Assembly: GCA_020053915.1 (NCBI GenBank)
Contig: JAGVMG010000060.1
Coordinates: 1-59,455 of the forward strand
DNA length: 59,455 nucleotides
Reading direction: 5' to 3'
Source: Parachlamydiales bacterium
Lineage (GTDB): Bacteria > Chlamydiota > Chlamydiia > Chlamydiales > Rhabdochlamydiaceae
Part shown: piece after piece, positions 36,420-44,483 of the stretch
How the letters are laid out: each line of letters begins with the position of its first letter
How positions within the stretch are numbered: position 1 is the first letter of the stretch
Notes under the pieces: generated by a model
Seen by the model: only the letters and a program-made list of their open reading frames with translations
What the model was told of the DNA's origin: nothing
Databases searched by the model: none
Program-made: the position numbers and the translations under genes

Positions 36420-37055
36420 TTAATGCCAATCTTCGAACCTATTTAATGTTGAAAAAATCGCCTCTGAAGAGAACCCTCTGCGCATGAGCTGACCGATGAT
36501 TTTTTGCCGTTGTATTCGATCAGGAAAATCAATCGCACCATATTTTTTGCGCACCCACTCTTCCAACGCGTGCTTTTCCTGTTCGAATAACGGTGCGCGC
36601 ACCTCTTTGATAAGCGCCTCGGATACTCGCTTTTGCTTCAATTGGTGCAACACCGCCTGCGGCCCTTTTCCTTTGCGCAAAGCCCCACGCACGATCCGCT
36701 CTATCTCCACGTCATCATTGACATAGCCCCCTTTTTGACCAAAAGAGATCGCATGCTCGATCGCCTCCTTCGAAAACCGCTTAAGAGCTAGCTTCTGGCG
36801 CAATTCATCGGAAAGATACCCTTTTCTCGAAAGCAGCTTGACCACTTCCTGCTTTGCTATTTTGCTCTCTAGCGCGCGCCACTTTTCTTCAAATTCGGCA
36901 AAATCAACAAGAGAAATTAATCGATTTAACTCTCTAAAAAACAGCTTCTTAAAGACAGAACAAAACAAGTCTTCGCCCCAGAAGAGATCTAAAAGGGAAG
37001 AATCTGCTAAATTATCTTTTACATTCAACATCATAACTCCCAAACATTTACTCAA
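36420..37055 (-). CDS. recX: RecX-like regulatory protein
   Basis: 211 aa, helical, with RecX three-helix repeats in the C-terminal two thirds: KLLSRKGYLSDELRQKLAL, GYVNDDVEIERIVRGALRKG (the conserved G-Y-I-x-D motif), KGPQAVLHQLKQKRVSEA and QLMRRGFSSEAIFSTLNRF at the end. RecX binds RecA filaments and limits their activity. The N-terminal 45 residues (containing FWGEDLFCSVFKKLFF) are not typical. Alternative: a RecX homologue without RecA role. Divergent from the gene at 37138. Confidence 0.75.
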   Translation of the reverse strand: MSKCLGVMMLNVKDNLADSSLLDLFWGEDLFCSVFKKLFFRELNRLISLVDFAEFEEKWRALESKIAKQEVVKLLSRKGYLSDELRQKLALKRFSKEAIEHAISFGQKGGYVNDDVEIERIVRGALRKGKGPQAVLHQLKQKRVSEALIKEVRAPLFEQEKHALEEWVRKKYGAIDFPDRIQRQKIIGQLMRRGFSSEAIFSTLNRFEDWH

Positions 37056-37137
37056 TCTAACACGTTCAGCAACAGTTGCATATTAATCCATGATAGAATA
37101 TAGTTAAAATAGAAAGGCAAAATAAATTTTAGGTTTT

Positions 37138-37479
37138 ATGACAATGCCCAATAATCCTCCCCAGTACCCCTTAACAACGACTACTCCCCCTCCTATTTCC
37201 TCTCAAACATCAGGCGCGTCTACCCCTCCTCCTTTTCCTGGCGTCAATCCTGGCGTCACCAAAGAAACCTCAACCACCCCACATCCCATAAGCGGTGTTA
37301 ATACAGCTGCTTGGGCCAATTGGTTAGGCCCCAACGCAACCGCTCAAGATGTGCAAAAATTTTTCAGCAACCTCTTGAATTTTTTTTCAAAGACCATCAT
37401 GACGCAGATCAATGCCGCCCATGCGCGCGAGAACCAACAGGCTAAAAACCTGGCCCAAGGCAAAGACTACGACGAATGA
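37138..37479 (+). CDS. Small Pro/Thr-rich protein (CT659-like position)
   Basis: 113 aa. The first 55 residues are Pro/Thr-rich and surely disordered (TTTTPPPISSQTSG; STPPPFPGVNPG); the last 55 are a charged helical segment (WLGPNATAQDVQKFFSNLLN, then AAHARENQQAKNLAQG). It precedes the sfhB/rluD-like gene by 54 bases. In C. trachomatis the gene next to sfhB is a small hypothetical (CT659, from memory), so this is probably its counterpart with an added disordered head. Function unknown. Confidence 0.7.
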   Translation: MTMPNNPPQYPLTTTTPPPISSQTSGASTPPPFPGVNPGVTKETSTTPHPISGVNTAAWANWLGPNATAQDVQKFFSNLLNFFSKTIMTQINAAHARENQQAKNLAQGKDYDE

Positions 37480-37533
37480 CCTTGCCATCCCCCTTTTTCC
37501 CTGCTAAAATAGCTCCATTCTACGGGATGAGTT

Positions 37534-38508
37534 ATGTCAGAAAATTTTGATTACACACATGAGGTCACAGTCTCTCAAGACGAAATAGGTTTACGTCTCG
37601 ATAAACTGCTGACCCTCCGATTTCCTCACCTCTCCCGCACCTATTTTCAATACCTGATCGAAAATGGCTGCGTCCTTCTCAATGGCTCGATCGTCAAAAA
37701 GCGGGAAAAACCCCAGATGGGAGATGAGATTGAAGTCTGCTTCCTCCTTACCCCAGAAATTTCTCTAGAGCCAGAAAATATCCCTTTAGACATCCTCTAT
37801 GAAGATGACTACCTTCTTGCCGTTAATAAGCCGCCTGGCATGGTCGTCCACCCAGCTCCCGGTCATCCTAAGGGCACTTTTGTCAACGCTCTGCTTTTCC
37901 ACTGCAAAACCCTTCGCGCTGAACAAGGAGACCTCCGACCTGGAGTTGTCCATCGGTTGGACAAAGACACCTCGGGCGTCCTTCTTGCCGCTAAAACTGC
38001 AGAAGCCCACCAGAAACTAGTCTCCCTCTTTGCCGAGCGCAAAATCCAAAAGCACTATCTTGCGATCACTGTGGGAAACCCAGGAGAAGGATGGATAGAG
38101 GCCCCCATTGGACGCCATCCGGTACATCGAAAAGAAATGTGCGTCAATGTGGAAAAGGGAAAAGAAGCCAAAAGCTATTGCACGCCTTTAGCGACAAATG
38201 AAAAACTCTCTCTTGTCGATGTACAACTCATCACGGGAAGAACACATCAAATCCGCGTCCATCTCAAATTCCGCAACGCCCCTGTACTCGGAGACCCCCT
38301 CTACGGTGCAATCAGCTCGAATCAGCATTATCAAGTCACGCGGCAAATGCTCCACGCCCATCGCGTAAGTTTTGAGCATCCGATGACACAGGAAAAGATC
38401 GAATTAACAGCGCCCCTGCCCTGCGATTTTGAAGAGCTGAGGGTGAAGTTGTTTGATTACGTCGCCTTAACGACAGCTTGCCCGTCATCAGGCTTCAGCC
38501 ATAAATAG
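37534..38508 (+). CDS. rluD: RluD-family 23S rRNA pseudouridine synthase
   Basis: 324 aa. An N-terminal S4 domain (RLDKLLTLRFPHLSRTYFQYLI in two parts) precedes the catalytic domain with VVHRLDKDTSGVLLAAKT (140-155; catalytic Asp143) and ITGRTHQIRVHLKFRNAPVL. RluD-type enzymes modify 23S rRNA helix 69. Chlamydial homologues are called sfhB (CT658). Gene symbol assigned by family; RluA/C specificity cannot be excluded. Its last 52 bases overlap the convergent MFS gene, an unusually long tail overlap. Confidence 0.9.
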   Translation: MSENFDYTHEVTVSQDEIGLRLDKLLTLRFPHLSRTYFQYLIENGCVLLNGSIVKKREKPQMGDEIEVCFLLTPEISLEPENIPLDILYEDDYLLAVNKPPGMVVHPAPGHPKGTFVNALLFHCKTLRAEQGDLRPGVVHRLDKDTSGVLLAAKTAEAHQKLVSLFAERKIQKHYLAITVGNPGEGWIEAPIGRHPVHRKEMCVNVEKGKEAKSYCTPLATNEKLSLVDVQLITGRTHQIRVHLKFRNAPVLGDPLYGAISSNQHYQVTRQMLHAHRVSFEHPMTQEKIELTAPLPCDFEELRVKLFDYVALTTACPSSGFSHK

Positions 38509-39836
38509 ACGAGCACGGAAAGAGCCGATAATGCCCCTAACACCAAAAAAGTGAAACGAAAGGAAAGAGAATTGCCAGCAACAAGCTGGTGATTCCCTCC
38601 TATTAAGAATCGCAAAATCACCGCTCCTATTGCAATTCCAAAGCCGATAGTCAACTGAAGCAACGTTCCCGTCATGCTCGTTGCATCGCTCATGATTTCT
38701 GAAGGAACATCAGCATAACTCAAAATGCTCAAGTTAAAAAATTGCATCGATCCCACTGCTCCATAAAAAAAATTCAGCAGGAGGATCAACGGAATATTCA
38801 GATCTGAAATCGGAGAAAATAAGGCAACCGAAATTCCCGTTAACACAGATAACACAATTAACAGCTTCTTAAAACCAAATCGCCGTAGAATCGCTTTATT
38901 GAATGGCTTTACGCAAAACACACCCAACGTCCAAGAACCCGTTAAAAGACCTGAATGAAAAGGGGATAAGCCATATCCAATTTGGAAAAATAGGGGCATG
39001 AGAAAAGGGACGCTTCCCATGCTAAGCCGCGCCCAAGAACTTCCTAAAACAGCAAAGGAAAACGTGCGGATGCCAAACAAATTTAAATTCAGAACGGGAA
39101 CACGGGTTTTTCGATAATGTCGACAGAACAACAAAAGACCCGCCAGGGCAAAAATGCTAACCAGAACAACAATCGATGTCGGAATCGCCTCTTCGCCTAT
39201 CGTCTCAAAAGCAAAATAAGCACCTGCCAAGGTTAAGCCAAAGAGGATGAAGCCTACCGTATCAAATATTCGTAGTGTCTCGCTCTTAGAGTTTTTGATA
39301 AAACGCTGTGCGGCAAGTATTCCTAAACATCCCATGGGAACATTCACAAAAAACACCCATGGCCATGAGAAGTATGTGGTAATAAATCCTCCTACAAGAG
39401 GACCTAGTAGAGGGCCAAATAAAAGGGGCGTGAGGACAAAATTCATCGCATGTTCTAATTCAGATTTCAGGTATGTCCGTAAGATGATGAGATTACCTAC
39501 CGGCATCATAAATGCCCCACCCATCCCCTGTAGAATGCGAGCAATCACCAATTCTGTTAAATTCCTCGACAAACCGCATCCCACTGAACTCAACGTAAAA
39601 ATCAATAATGCGAAAATAAAGACGCGTTGCGTTCCCCATCTATCTGCTACCCACCCGCTAATGGGCAGAAAAAAAGCAATGCCGAGCAAGTAACTGGTCA
39701 ATGCCATTTTCAAACTGACAGGATCCACAGCAAAACTGAGGGCCATTTTCGGAATAGCGGTGGTGATAATCGTGACATCGAGAGACTCCATGAACAAGGC
39801 GATCCCCACAACCCATAGAATGATTTTTTTGTTCAT
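38457..39836 (-). CDS. MFS drug exporter, EmrB/QacA (DHA2) type
   Basis: 459 aa from the ATG at 39836; two weaker starts lie up to 21 bases earlier. About 14 membrane helices. Conserved DHA2 features include FMESLDVTIITTAIPKM (motif D1), WVADRWGTQRVFIFALLIF (motif A) and LLGPLVGGFITTYFSWPWVF (motif C). These proton-coupled exporters expel lipophilic drugs, dyes or bile-type compounds. The gene lies just beyond the terminator that ends the peptide cluster, on the same strand, so it is probably not part of it, though export of a product or self-resistance cannot be excluded. Confidence 0.88.
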   Translation of the reverse strand: MNKKIILWVVGIALFMESLDVTIITTAIPKMALSFAVDPVSLKMALTSYLLGIAFFLPISGWVADRWGTQRVFIFALLIFTLSSVGCGLSRNLTELVIARILQGMGGAFMMPVGNLIILRTYLKSELEHAMNFVLTPLLFGPLLGPLVGGFITTYFSWPWVFFVNVPMGCLGILAAQRFIKNSKSETLRIFDTVGFILFGLTLAGAYFAFETIGEEAIPTSIVVLVSIFALAGLLLFCRHYRKTRVPVLNLNLFGIRTFSFAVLGSSWARLSMGSVPFLMPLFFQIGYGLSPFHSGLLTGSWTLGVFCVKPFNKAILRRFGFKKLLIVLSVLTGISVALFSPISDLNIPLILLLNFFYGAVGSMQFFNLSILSYADVPSEIMSDATSMTGTLLQLTIGFGIAIGAVILRFLIGGNHQLVAGNSLSFRFTFLVLGALSALSVLVYLWLKPDDGQAVVKAT

Positions 39837-39893
39837 GCTCTGACCAGTCACGCTCAATCTCGAAATGTATTTTTTAATCCCTCCTCCAAAAAC

Positions 39894-39916
39894 AACCCGG
39901 CTATTAAAGCCGGGTT
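39894..39916 (-). terminator. Terminator at the left end of the peptide cluster
   Basis: AACCCGGC, loop TATTAAA, GCCGGGTT: a perfect 8-bp GC-rich stem between precursor gene 1 and the MFS gene. On the minus strand it is followed by GTTTTT, as expected for the leftward transcript from the precursor genes. Confidence 0.8.
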
Positions 39917-39953
39917 TTCGTCAGAGAACGGATGAAGAGAAACAAAGTGAAAA

Positions 39954-40223
39954 TTACTCGATTTCCATCGCTGTGTTTTCTTTAGCACTAAGTTTACCCG
40001 ATCTTTTTCCTGCTGCAATAACCTTCTGCAATTCAGCGTCAGACAGTTCCTTATGATATTTCTCTTGATAAGCTTCGCGATAGTCTTCTTTTGAGAAATG
40101 AAGATTCATTTTTTTGATGATTGCTTTTCTTTTTTCTGCGCTCTCAGCATTTCTTATCGAATCTGTAAATGCCTTGTCTTTTTCCCATTTATCTAAAAAC
40201 GTTCTAGCATCTTGTTTTGACAT
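39954..40223 (-). CDS. Nif11-like RiPP precursor peptide 1 (89 aa)
   Basis: 89 aa from the ATG with RBS GGAG five bases upstream; a GTG four codons earlier is less likely. The sequence fits a Nif11-like leader: MSKQDARTFLDKWEKDKAF, later HFSKEDYREAYQEK, then LSDAELQKVIAAG near residues 60-72, where classic leaders read LSDEELE-x-V-AGG. Cleavage after Ala71-Gly72 would free a 17-residue core, KRSGKLSAKENTAMEIE. There is no Cys and only one Ser and one Thr in the core. It is 63% identical by eye to precursor 2 and shares its upstream sequence. It lies in the same strand and block as the sulfur-relay genes. No processing has been shown. Confidence 0.75.
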   Translation of the reverse strand: MSKQDARTFLDKWEKDKAFTDSIRNAESAEKRKAIIKKMNLHFSKEDYREAYQEKYHKELSDAELQKVIAAGKRSGKLSAKENTAMEIE

Positions 40224-40294
40224 ATTTACTCCCACAGTAATGATTTACCACAAACTGACTCATATTATAAAAACTACTTTACAGCAATTTTTTT

Positions 40295-41359
40295 TCAAGT
40301 TGTTTGGGTAAATCTCTCAGAAAACTCGATCCCTTTTAAGCGCAAATAATCGTTAATTTTTCTTGTCTGCAAGGATTGAATGTATAACCTGTTATCCTTG
40401 ACAATTACCGAATAGTTCTTAGGTAACTGAGGGATCTCGGCGATGGAACAAAGCGATTCTGGCAATCGCAATTCGTATTTAAAAGTGGCTGGCATTAAAT
40501 ATTCACGCCAAAATTCCTCTAAGGTTCTTCCACAAACAGTGATCAACTGACCAGAGGGGCTCAACATCTCAACATCTAAATTGCAGCTTTCAGACCGACC
40601 GCAGTGTAATTTATGGAAAATTTGACTCGTATAACTCCATTGCATCGGAAGAGAAACAAGGCGATCTGATGTTATTTTTATCAGCTTGGATTCTAAAGTC
40701 TCAAATCCTTTTTTAAGATCTAAAAGAGCATTTCTTAGAATAATTAGCGCATCCGTTCGGCAGCTAAAAGGATCAGCCTGGCGCGCAGCAGATGCAATGT
40801 ACGGCATGCACTGCCCTCTACTTAGATGCTTTAGTGTACAATCAACAAATTCTGATAAAGGCTCAACGGGAACTGCTTCTGCATTGACTCCAGCCGAATC
40901 TAAAATGATCGCTTCCTTTTTTTCATTTCTAAAATTAAGGAGCACCGGGGTCACATGCATGGTGCTGTTGAAACTTTTATAATAGTAAAAACCAGGATCA
41001 ATCTCGTGATCCGCAGTGACAATGACGCCGATTGGATGCTCTAAAACAAGACTTAAACTAATTAACTCTTCAAATTCCTCCGTATTACAAATGCGTATTT
41101 CGATCGCATACTTTCTTAAATACTGGTCCGTCATTTCTTTCAGTAAGGAATTAAATGGCAACACACCTTGTGGCAACGTCATATTTTCCACCCGAGACGC
41201 ATCGACAGGATTCTTACTATAAAGTTGACGCAGCCATTTTTTGAACGTATCGGAGAGCTCAGTATCTTTTAATAGTCGCCGGACAACGGGATCACTTTCT
41301 AAAGACTTACCCTCAGAATTGAAAATGTTATCTTTAAAAACAAAACAAGAATGATCCAC
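40295..41359 (-). CDS. Predicted CE-clan (YopJ-like) cysteine protease/acyltransferase
   Basis: 354 aa from a GTG preceded by TTGGAG; a TTG seven codons upstream is possible. Residues about 120-225 hold a His-Asp-Cys triad in the CE-clan order: MHVTPVLL (His135), IILDSAG (Asp154), then RQADPFSCRTDALIIL with Gln194 and Cys200. His to Asp is 19 residues and Gln to Cys is 6, as in YopJ/PopP2 and Ulp1-type enzymes. These enzymes remove ubiquitin-like proteins or acetylate host proteins. Lying between two precursor genes, it could act on the peptides, or be a host-directed effector that happens to be there. No secretion signal is visible. The C-terminal 130 residues are unassigned. Confidence 0.55.
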   Translation of the reverse strand: MDHSCFVFKDNIFNSEGKSLESDPVVRRLLKDTELSDTFKKWLRQLYSKNPVDASRVENMTLPQGVLPFNSLLKEMTDQYLRKYAIEIRICNTEEFEELISLSLVLEHPIGVIVTADHEIDPGFYYYKSFNSTMHVTPVLLNFRNEKKEAIILDSAGVNAEAVPVEPLSEFVDCTLKHLSRGQCMPYIASAARQADPFSCRTDALIILRNALLDLKKGFETLESKLIKITSDRLVSLPMQWSYTSQIFHKLHCGRSESCNLDVEMLSPSGQLITVCGRTLEEFWREYLMPATFKYELRLPESLCSIAEIPQLPKNYSVIVKDNRLYIQSLQTRKINDYLRLKGIEFSERFTQTT

Positions 41360-41381
41360 AAATGACTCCAAGAATTTCAAA

Positions 41382-41418
41382 GAGACTGTCCATGAAACGT
41401 GAGTACGCAGACAGTCTC
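41382..41418 (-). terminator. Stem-loop between precursor 2 and the protease-like gene
   Basis: GAGACTGTC (41382-41390) and GACAGTCTC (41410-41418) form a perfect 9-bp stem around a 19-base loop. On the minus strand the stem ends in TCTCTTTG. It may partly stop transcription after precursor 2, so that the precursor is made in excess over the downstream genes. Confidence 0.5.
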
Positions 41419-41440
41419 TAAAGGAATGTAAAACATGGAA

Positions 41441-41710
41441 TTATTGGATCTCAGTCAATACCATTTCATTTGGCGATAACTTTCCATTTCTCTTTCCTGC
41501 CGCCATGATTTTATTTAATTCAGCGTCACTCAATTCTTTATGGAATTTCTCTTGATAGGCGGCTCGATAATCTTCTTTAGAAAAATGCAGATTCGTTTTC
41601 TTTAAAATTGCTTTTCTTTCTTCCATTGTTTTTGCATTTTGCAAGGAAGCTGCAAATGCTTTGTCTTTTTCCCACTTATCTAAAAATGCGCGAGCGTCTT
41701 GTTTTGACAT
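41441..41710 (-). CDS. Nif11-like RiPP precursor peptide 2 (89 aa)
   Basis: 89 aa, exactly the length of precursor 1. MSKQDARAFLDKWEKDKAF, KKTNLHFSKEDYRAAYQEK, and LSDAELNKIMAAG form the leader; the predicted core after Ala71-Gly72 is KRNGKLSPNEMVLTEIQ. Core residues shared with precursor 1 are K-R-x-G-K-L-S and the end E-I. Cys is absent. RBS GGAGTAAAT precedes the ATG; the 22 bases before both precursor ATGs differ at one position only. The gene is immediately downstream of the E1/rhodanese gene on the same strand (91 bases). Most likely substrate of the YcaO-TfuA pair. Confidence 0.75.
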   Translation of the reverse strand: MSKQDARAFLDKWEKDKAFAASLQNAKTMEERKAILKKTNLHFSKEDYRAAYQEKFHKELSDAELNKIMAAGKRNGKLSPNEMVLTEIQ

Positions 41711-41801
41711 ATTTACTCCTACAGTAATGGGTCAACTCAACTTGCAGTGTATTAAAAAATAATTTACATTCAACACTATTTCTTGAACGACCGGTTTCCT
41801 G

Positions 41802-42839
41802 TTAACGTAAAGCTTCGATACCGCCTACTACCGAGTAGACGTTACTCATCTGAGCTAGCAAAGATGAGACAAGAGAAGCGCTGCGACGCCCGCGTTGGCA
41901 GAACAAAGCGTACTTTAATGCGGGATTAAGCTGTGAGAGATCGAAACCACTCATCGGCATGTGCCGATAGGGGGCTTTGAGGTAAGGATCGCTTTTGATC
42001 TCTTCTGCTTCGCGGATATCGATCAAAGTAAAGCTCTCATCCAATTCAGCCGGGGTTATTTCCCAGGAATGTCTGTCTGTCAGCGCGTGAATAGAGGGCT
42101 CTTTTCCGCAAAGAGGGCAATTTTCTCTGCGTTCGAGAGTGATCGTGTGCTGCGCGTAGTGGATCAGATCAGAGAATAAAACCTGATTTGGCCCCAATAC
42201 GGGCATCTCGAGAAAAAATTTAATCGCTTCATTGGCTTGCAAAACGCCAAAAAAACCAGGAACTGTGCCTAATACACCCACTTCTTGACAGGTTCCAACA
42301 CACCCCTCTTGAGGAACTTTCTCCCACAGGCAACGCAAACATGCATCTCCCCGCCCTGGAAGATAGGTCTGCAACTGTCCTTCAAACTGATAAATGCTCG
42401 CACGAACGACAGGTTTTTTCGCAAGATAAGCGGCATCATTAATCAAAAACTTGGTTTTAAAATTGTCAGTGCAGTCCAAAATAAGGTCATAGGAAGAAAA
42501 GAGCAAAAAGGCATTGTGCGCGTTCAAAAAAAACGGATACGCAGTCGCTTTAACCATCGGATTGAGATGAGTGATGCGGTCCACGGCCAGTTCCGCTTTG
42601 GATTTCCCAATGTCCGCTGCAGAATAGAGAGGCTGTCTATGTAAATTGCTGATATCAAGACGATCCCCATCGCAAACACCTAAGGTTTCAACACCTGCTG
42701 CAGCGAGATAGAGAAGCGCGGGAGAGCCTAACCCTCCAGCTCCAATCACCAAACATCGTGCATTTTTTAAACGCAGCTGTCCTTCTTCGCCCACCTCAGG
42801 CAAACGAAGCTGCCTTGAATAATAGTCTTTCGGATTCAC
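41802..42839 (-). CDS. MoeB/ThiF-type E1 with C-terminal rhodanese (sulfur relay)
   Basis: 345 aa. The Rossmann ATP site is VIGAGGLGSPALLYLAAAGV (33-38) and DCTDNFKTKFLIND follows; zinc is held by CLRC (167-170) and CPLC (241-244); a conserved E1 Cys is at 184 (GTCQEVGVLG). Residues 255-345 form a rhodanese with active Cys314 (FCQRGRRSAS). This is the Uba4/MoeBR layout: it adenylates the C-terminal Gly of a MoaD/ThiS-like protein, then donates sulfur to give a thiocarboxylate. The carrier gene is 3 bp away. RBS GGAGG lies in that junction and the start is GTG. No other molybdopterin or thiamine genes are nearby, supporting a role in peptide thioamidation. Confidence 0.88.
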   Translation of the reverse strand: MNPKDYYSRQLRLPEVGEEGQLRLKNARCLVIGAGGLGSPALLYLAAAGVETLGVCDGDRLDISNLHRQPLYSAADIGKSKAELAVDRITHLNPMVKATAYPFFLNAHNAFLLFSSYDLILDCTDNFKTKFLINDAAYLAKKPVVRASIYQFEGQLQTYLPGRGDACLRCLWEKVPQEGCVGTCQEVGVLGTVPGFFGVLQANEAIKFFLEMPVLGPNQVLFSDLIHYAQHTITLERRENCPLCGKEPSIHALTDRHSWEITPAELDESFTLIDIREAEEIKSDPYLKAPYRHMPMSGFDLSQLNPALKYALFCQRGRRSASLVSSLLAQMSNVYSVVGGIEALR

Positions 42840-42842
42840 AGA

Positions 42843-43088
42843 TTAACCTCCAGCAACAGGGGGGATGAATAAAATAGAATCTCCCTCTTTCAGACAAGTC
42901 TCCCAAGGGACAATTTCAGCATTGACAGCCACTTTTAGTTGAGACTCTGCAAGTTGAAACTGATGCAGTTCTTTCAACTCAATAAAAAGGTCGCGTGCCG
43001 TTTGCGCTTTAGAATGGATCCTCTCCTCTGCAAGACCCCGTTCTTGTCTCAGCAAAGCATAATAGACTACCCTGAAATTCTTCATCAT
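42843..43088 (-). CDS. MoaD/ThiS-like sulfur carrier protein
   Basis: 81 aa, beta-grasp. The C-terminus DSILFIPPVAGG is the diglycine tail on which thiocarboxylate forms; the FIPPVAGG form is closer to MoaD than to ThiS. The ATG at 43088 sits 6 bases after GGAGGG; a TTG just before it is less likely. It is the first gene of the leftward unit and is divergent from the YcaO gene with 93 bases between. Its partner E1 starts 3 bp after its stop. Without Moco genes at hand, the likely client is the YcaO-TfuA complex: TfuA proteins have been reported to act on thiocarboxylated carriers. Confidence 0.85.
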   Translation of the reverse strand: MMKNFRVVYYALLRQERGLAEERIHSKAQTARDLFIELKELHQFQLAESQLKVAVNAEIVPWETCLKEGDSILFIPPVAGG

Positions 43089-43162
43089 CAAATACCCTCC
43101 AATTATACCGAATCCAGCTCATAAATGTTGTAAAATATATTAAAACTCAAGCAGAATCTGAC

Positions 43163-43174
43163 TTGTTAACAAGG
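43163..43174. promoter_or_regulatory. Palindrome next to the YcaO ribosome-binding site
   Basis: CTTGTTAACAAG, a perfect 12-bp palindrome, overlaps the start of the YcaO RBS (AAGGAAAA). It could be an operator half-site pair or just an AT-rich accident. The 93-bp divergent region must carry promoters for both directions. Confidence 0.3.
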
Positions 43175-43181
43175 AAAAAAA

Positions 43182-44483
43182 ATGGATCCTATTTTTTATC
43201 GAGGACAAGCATTAAGTGCTGAAAAACTTAAACTCTCTGGAACACATCGCACGACGACTGCTGAGGAAACCTGGAAAAAAATTGCTCCATTAGCGCCTAA
43301 AATCGGAGTGACCCGCGTTGCGAATATCACGGGACTCGATCGAATTGGGATCCCGGTAACATCTGTGGTGCGGCCCACTTCAAAAACACTCGCTGTTTCC
43401 AGTGGCAAAGGCACCTCTTTGATCGCTGCACAAGTTTCTGGTTTAATGGAATCCCTTGAGCTTTACTGCGCAGAAGAACATGACCCAGAAACCCTTCATC
43501 TTTCTTATAATGAGCTAGTCAAACACTTCGATGCGATTCCTCACCCGTTATTGCCCCTTCGCAAAGGCTCCCTATTTCATCTTACTTGGCCTGAACGCTG
43601 GGTGCTAGGATGGGATCTCTTTGCGCAAAAAGAGGTTGCCGTCCCGCTTTTTAGTGTGATCATGAACGCGCACATTAAACAGCGCGTGCCGACAGAGCTC
43701 TCCTCATTTCGCATGGACTCCAACGGCCTTGCTTCAGGAAATCATTTAGCAGAAGCAATCACGTCCGCGATCTACGAACTCATTGAGCGAGATGCGGTCA
43801 CTTGCCATGATATTGCATCAGAGCATTCCTCTTTCCTTTCTCCCCGAGTGCGTTTAGAAACGATCCCCTATCCATCTGTCCGAGAAATTCTCGACAAATT
43901 AACTCAAGCGCAAGTCCAATGCTTTCTTTACGACTGCACCATTGATACAGAAGTTCCCGTCTTTAAAGCTTATGTCTATGACCCCTCTCTCCGTCATCGA
44001 GAAATTGGAGGCGGCTATGGAGCTCATCTCGATCCAGAAGTGGCGATAATCCGCGCCATCACAGAGGCCGTTCAAGGACGCACCGTCCATATTTCAGGAT
44101 CACGCGACGATATTTTTTCTCCCAAAGTCGAATCGTGGGACATCCAGAGCAACATGGCATGTTTAGAAAATCAACTGGCGACAATCGATGCAAAGAGCTA
44201 CAGATCTCAAGCAGGCGACTCTTTTGAAGGCGACATCCATTTATTGATGCACAAACTAAAACAAGCAGGATTAGAGCAGCTCATTGTTTATGACTTGAGC
44301 CGAGAGGAGCTTGGAGTGTCTGTCGTGCGCGTCATTATCCCTGGATTAGAAGCCTATCATAATGCGAATCATGCTCCCGGACAACGGGCGCTTCGATTTG
44401 CAAACGCAATGAAAAACGACTGCAATTTGGAAATCTGTACACCCACTTATGCAGCACACTCCCCTGCAGGAGGATTGATCTGA
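43182..44483 (+). CDS. YcaO-domain protein (TfuA-partnered, predicted thioamide synthetase)
   Basis: 433 aa. ATP-binding motifs of YcaO are present: S-x3-E-x2-E (SGLMESLE, 86-93), S-x3-E-x2-ER (SAIYELIERDA, 195-205) and E-x2-Q-x-R (EAVQGR, 295-300). YcaO enzymes phosphorylate an amide oxygen with ATP and let a nucleophile attack. With a TfuA partner the outcome is usually a thioamide. The C-terminus ends SPAGGLI and has no PxPxP tail, unlike cyclodehydratases for azolines. The TfuA gene overlaps its stop by 1 base. This is not the stand-alone E. coli-type YcaO, because of its length and partner. Confidence 0.9.
   Translation: MDPIFYRGQALSAEKLKLSGTHRTTTAEETWKKIAPLAPKIGVTRVANITGLDRIGIPVTSVVRPTSKTLAVSSGKGTSLIAAQVSGLMESLELYCAEEHDPETLHLSYNELVKHFDAIPHPLLPLRKGSLFHLTWPERWVLGWDLFAQKEVAVPLFSVIMNAHIKQRVPTELSSFRMDSNGLASGNHLAEAITSAIYELIERDAVTCHDIASEHSSFLSPRVRLETIPYPSVREILDKLTQAQVQCFLYDCTIDTEVPVFKAYVYDPSLRHREIGGGYGAHLDPEVAIIRAITEAVQGRTVHISGSRDDIFSPKVESWDIQSNMACLENQLATIDAKSYRSQAGDSFEGDIHLLMHKLKQAGLEQLIVYDLSREELGVSVVRVIIPGLEAYHNANHAPGQRALRFANAMKNDCNLEICTPTYAAHSPAGGLI

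Noticed and set aside
39247-39693. 148-aa frame antisense to the MFS exporter
   Set aside because: No similarity, and the opposite strand encodes a 14-helix transporter with all family motifs.
38457-39836. MFS exporter as part of the peptide cluster
   Set aside because: A good terminator at 39894-39916 separates it from the precursor genes, and the cluster already has its own ABC export set.
43102-43107. TATAAT on the minus strand upstream of the sulfur carrier as a promoter
   Set aside because: It lies so close to the GGAGGG ribosome-binding site that a transcript from it would start at or after the Shine-Dalgarno sequence.
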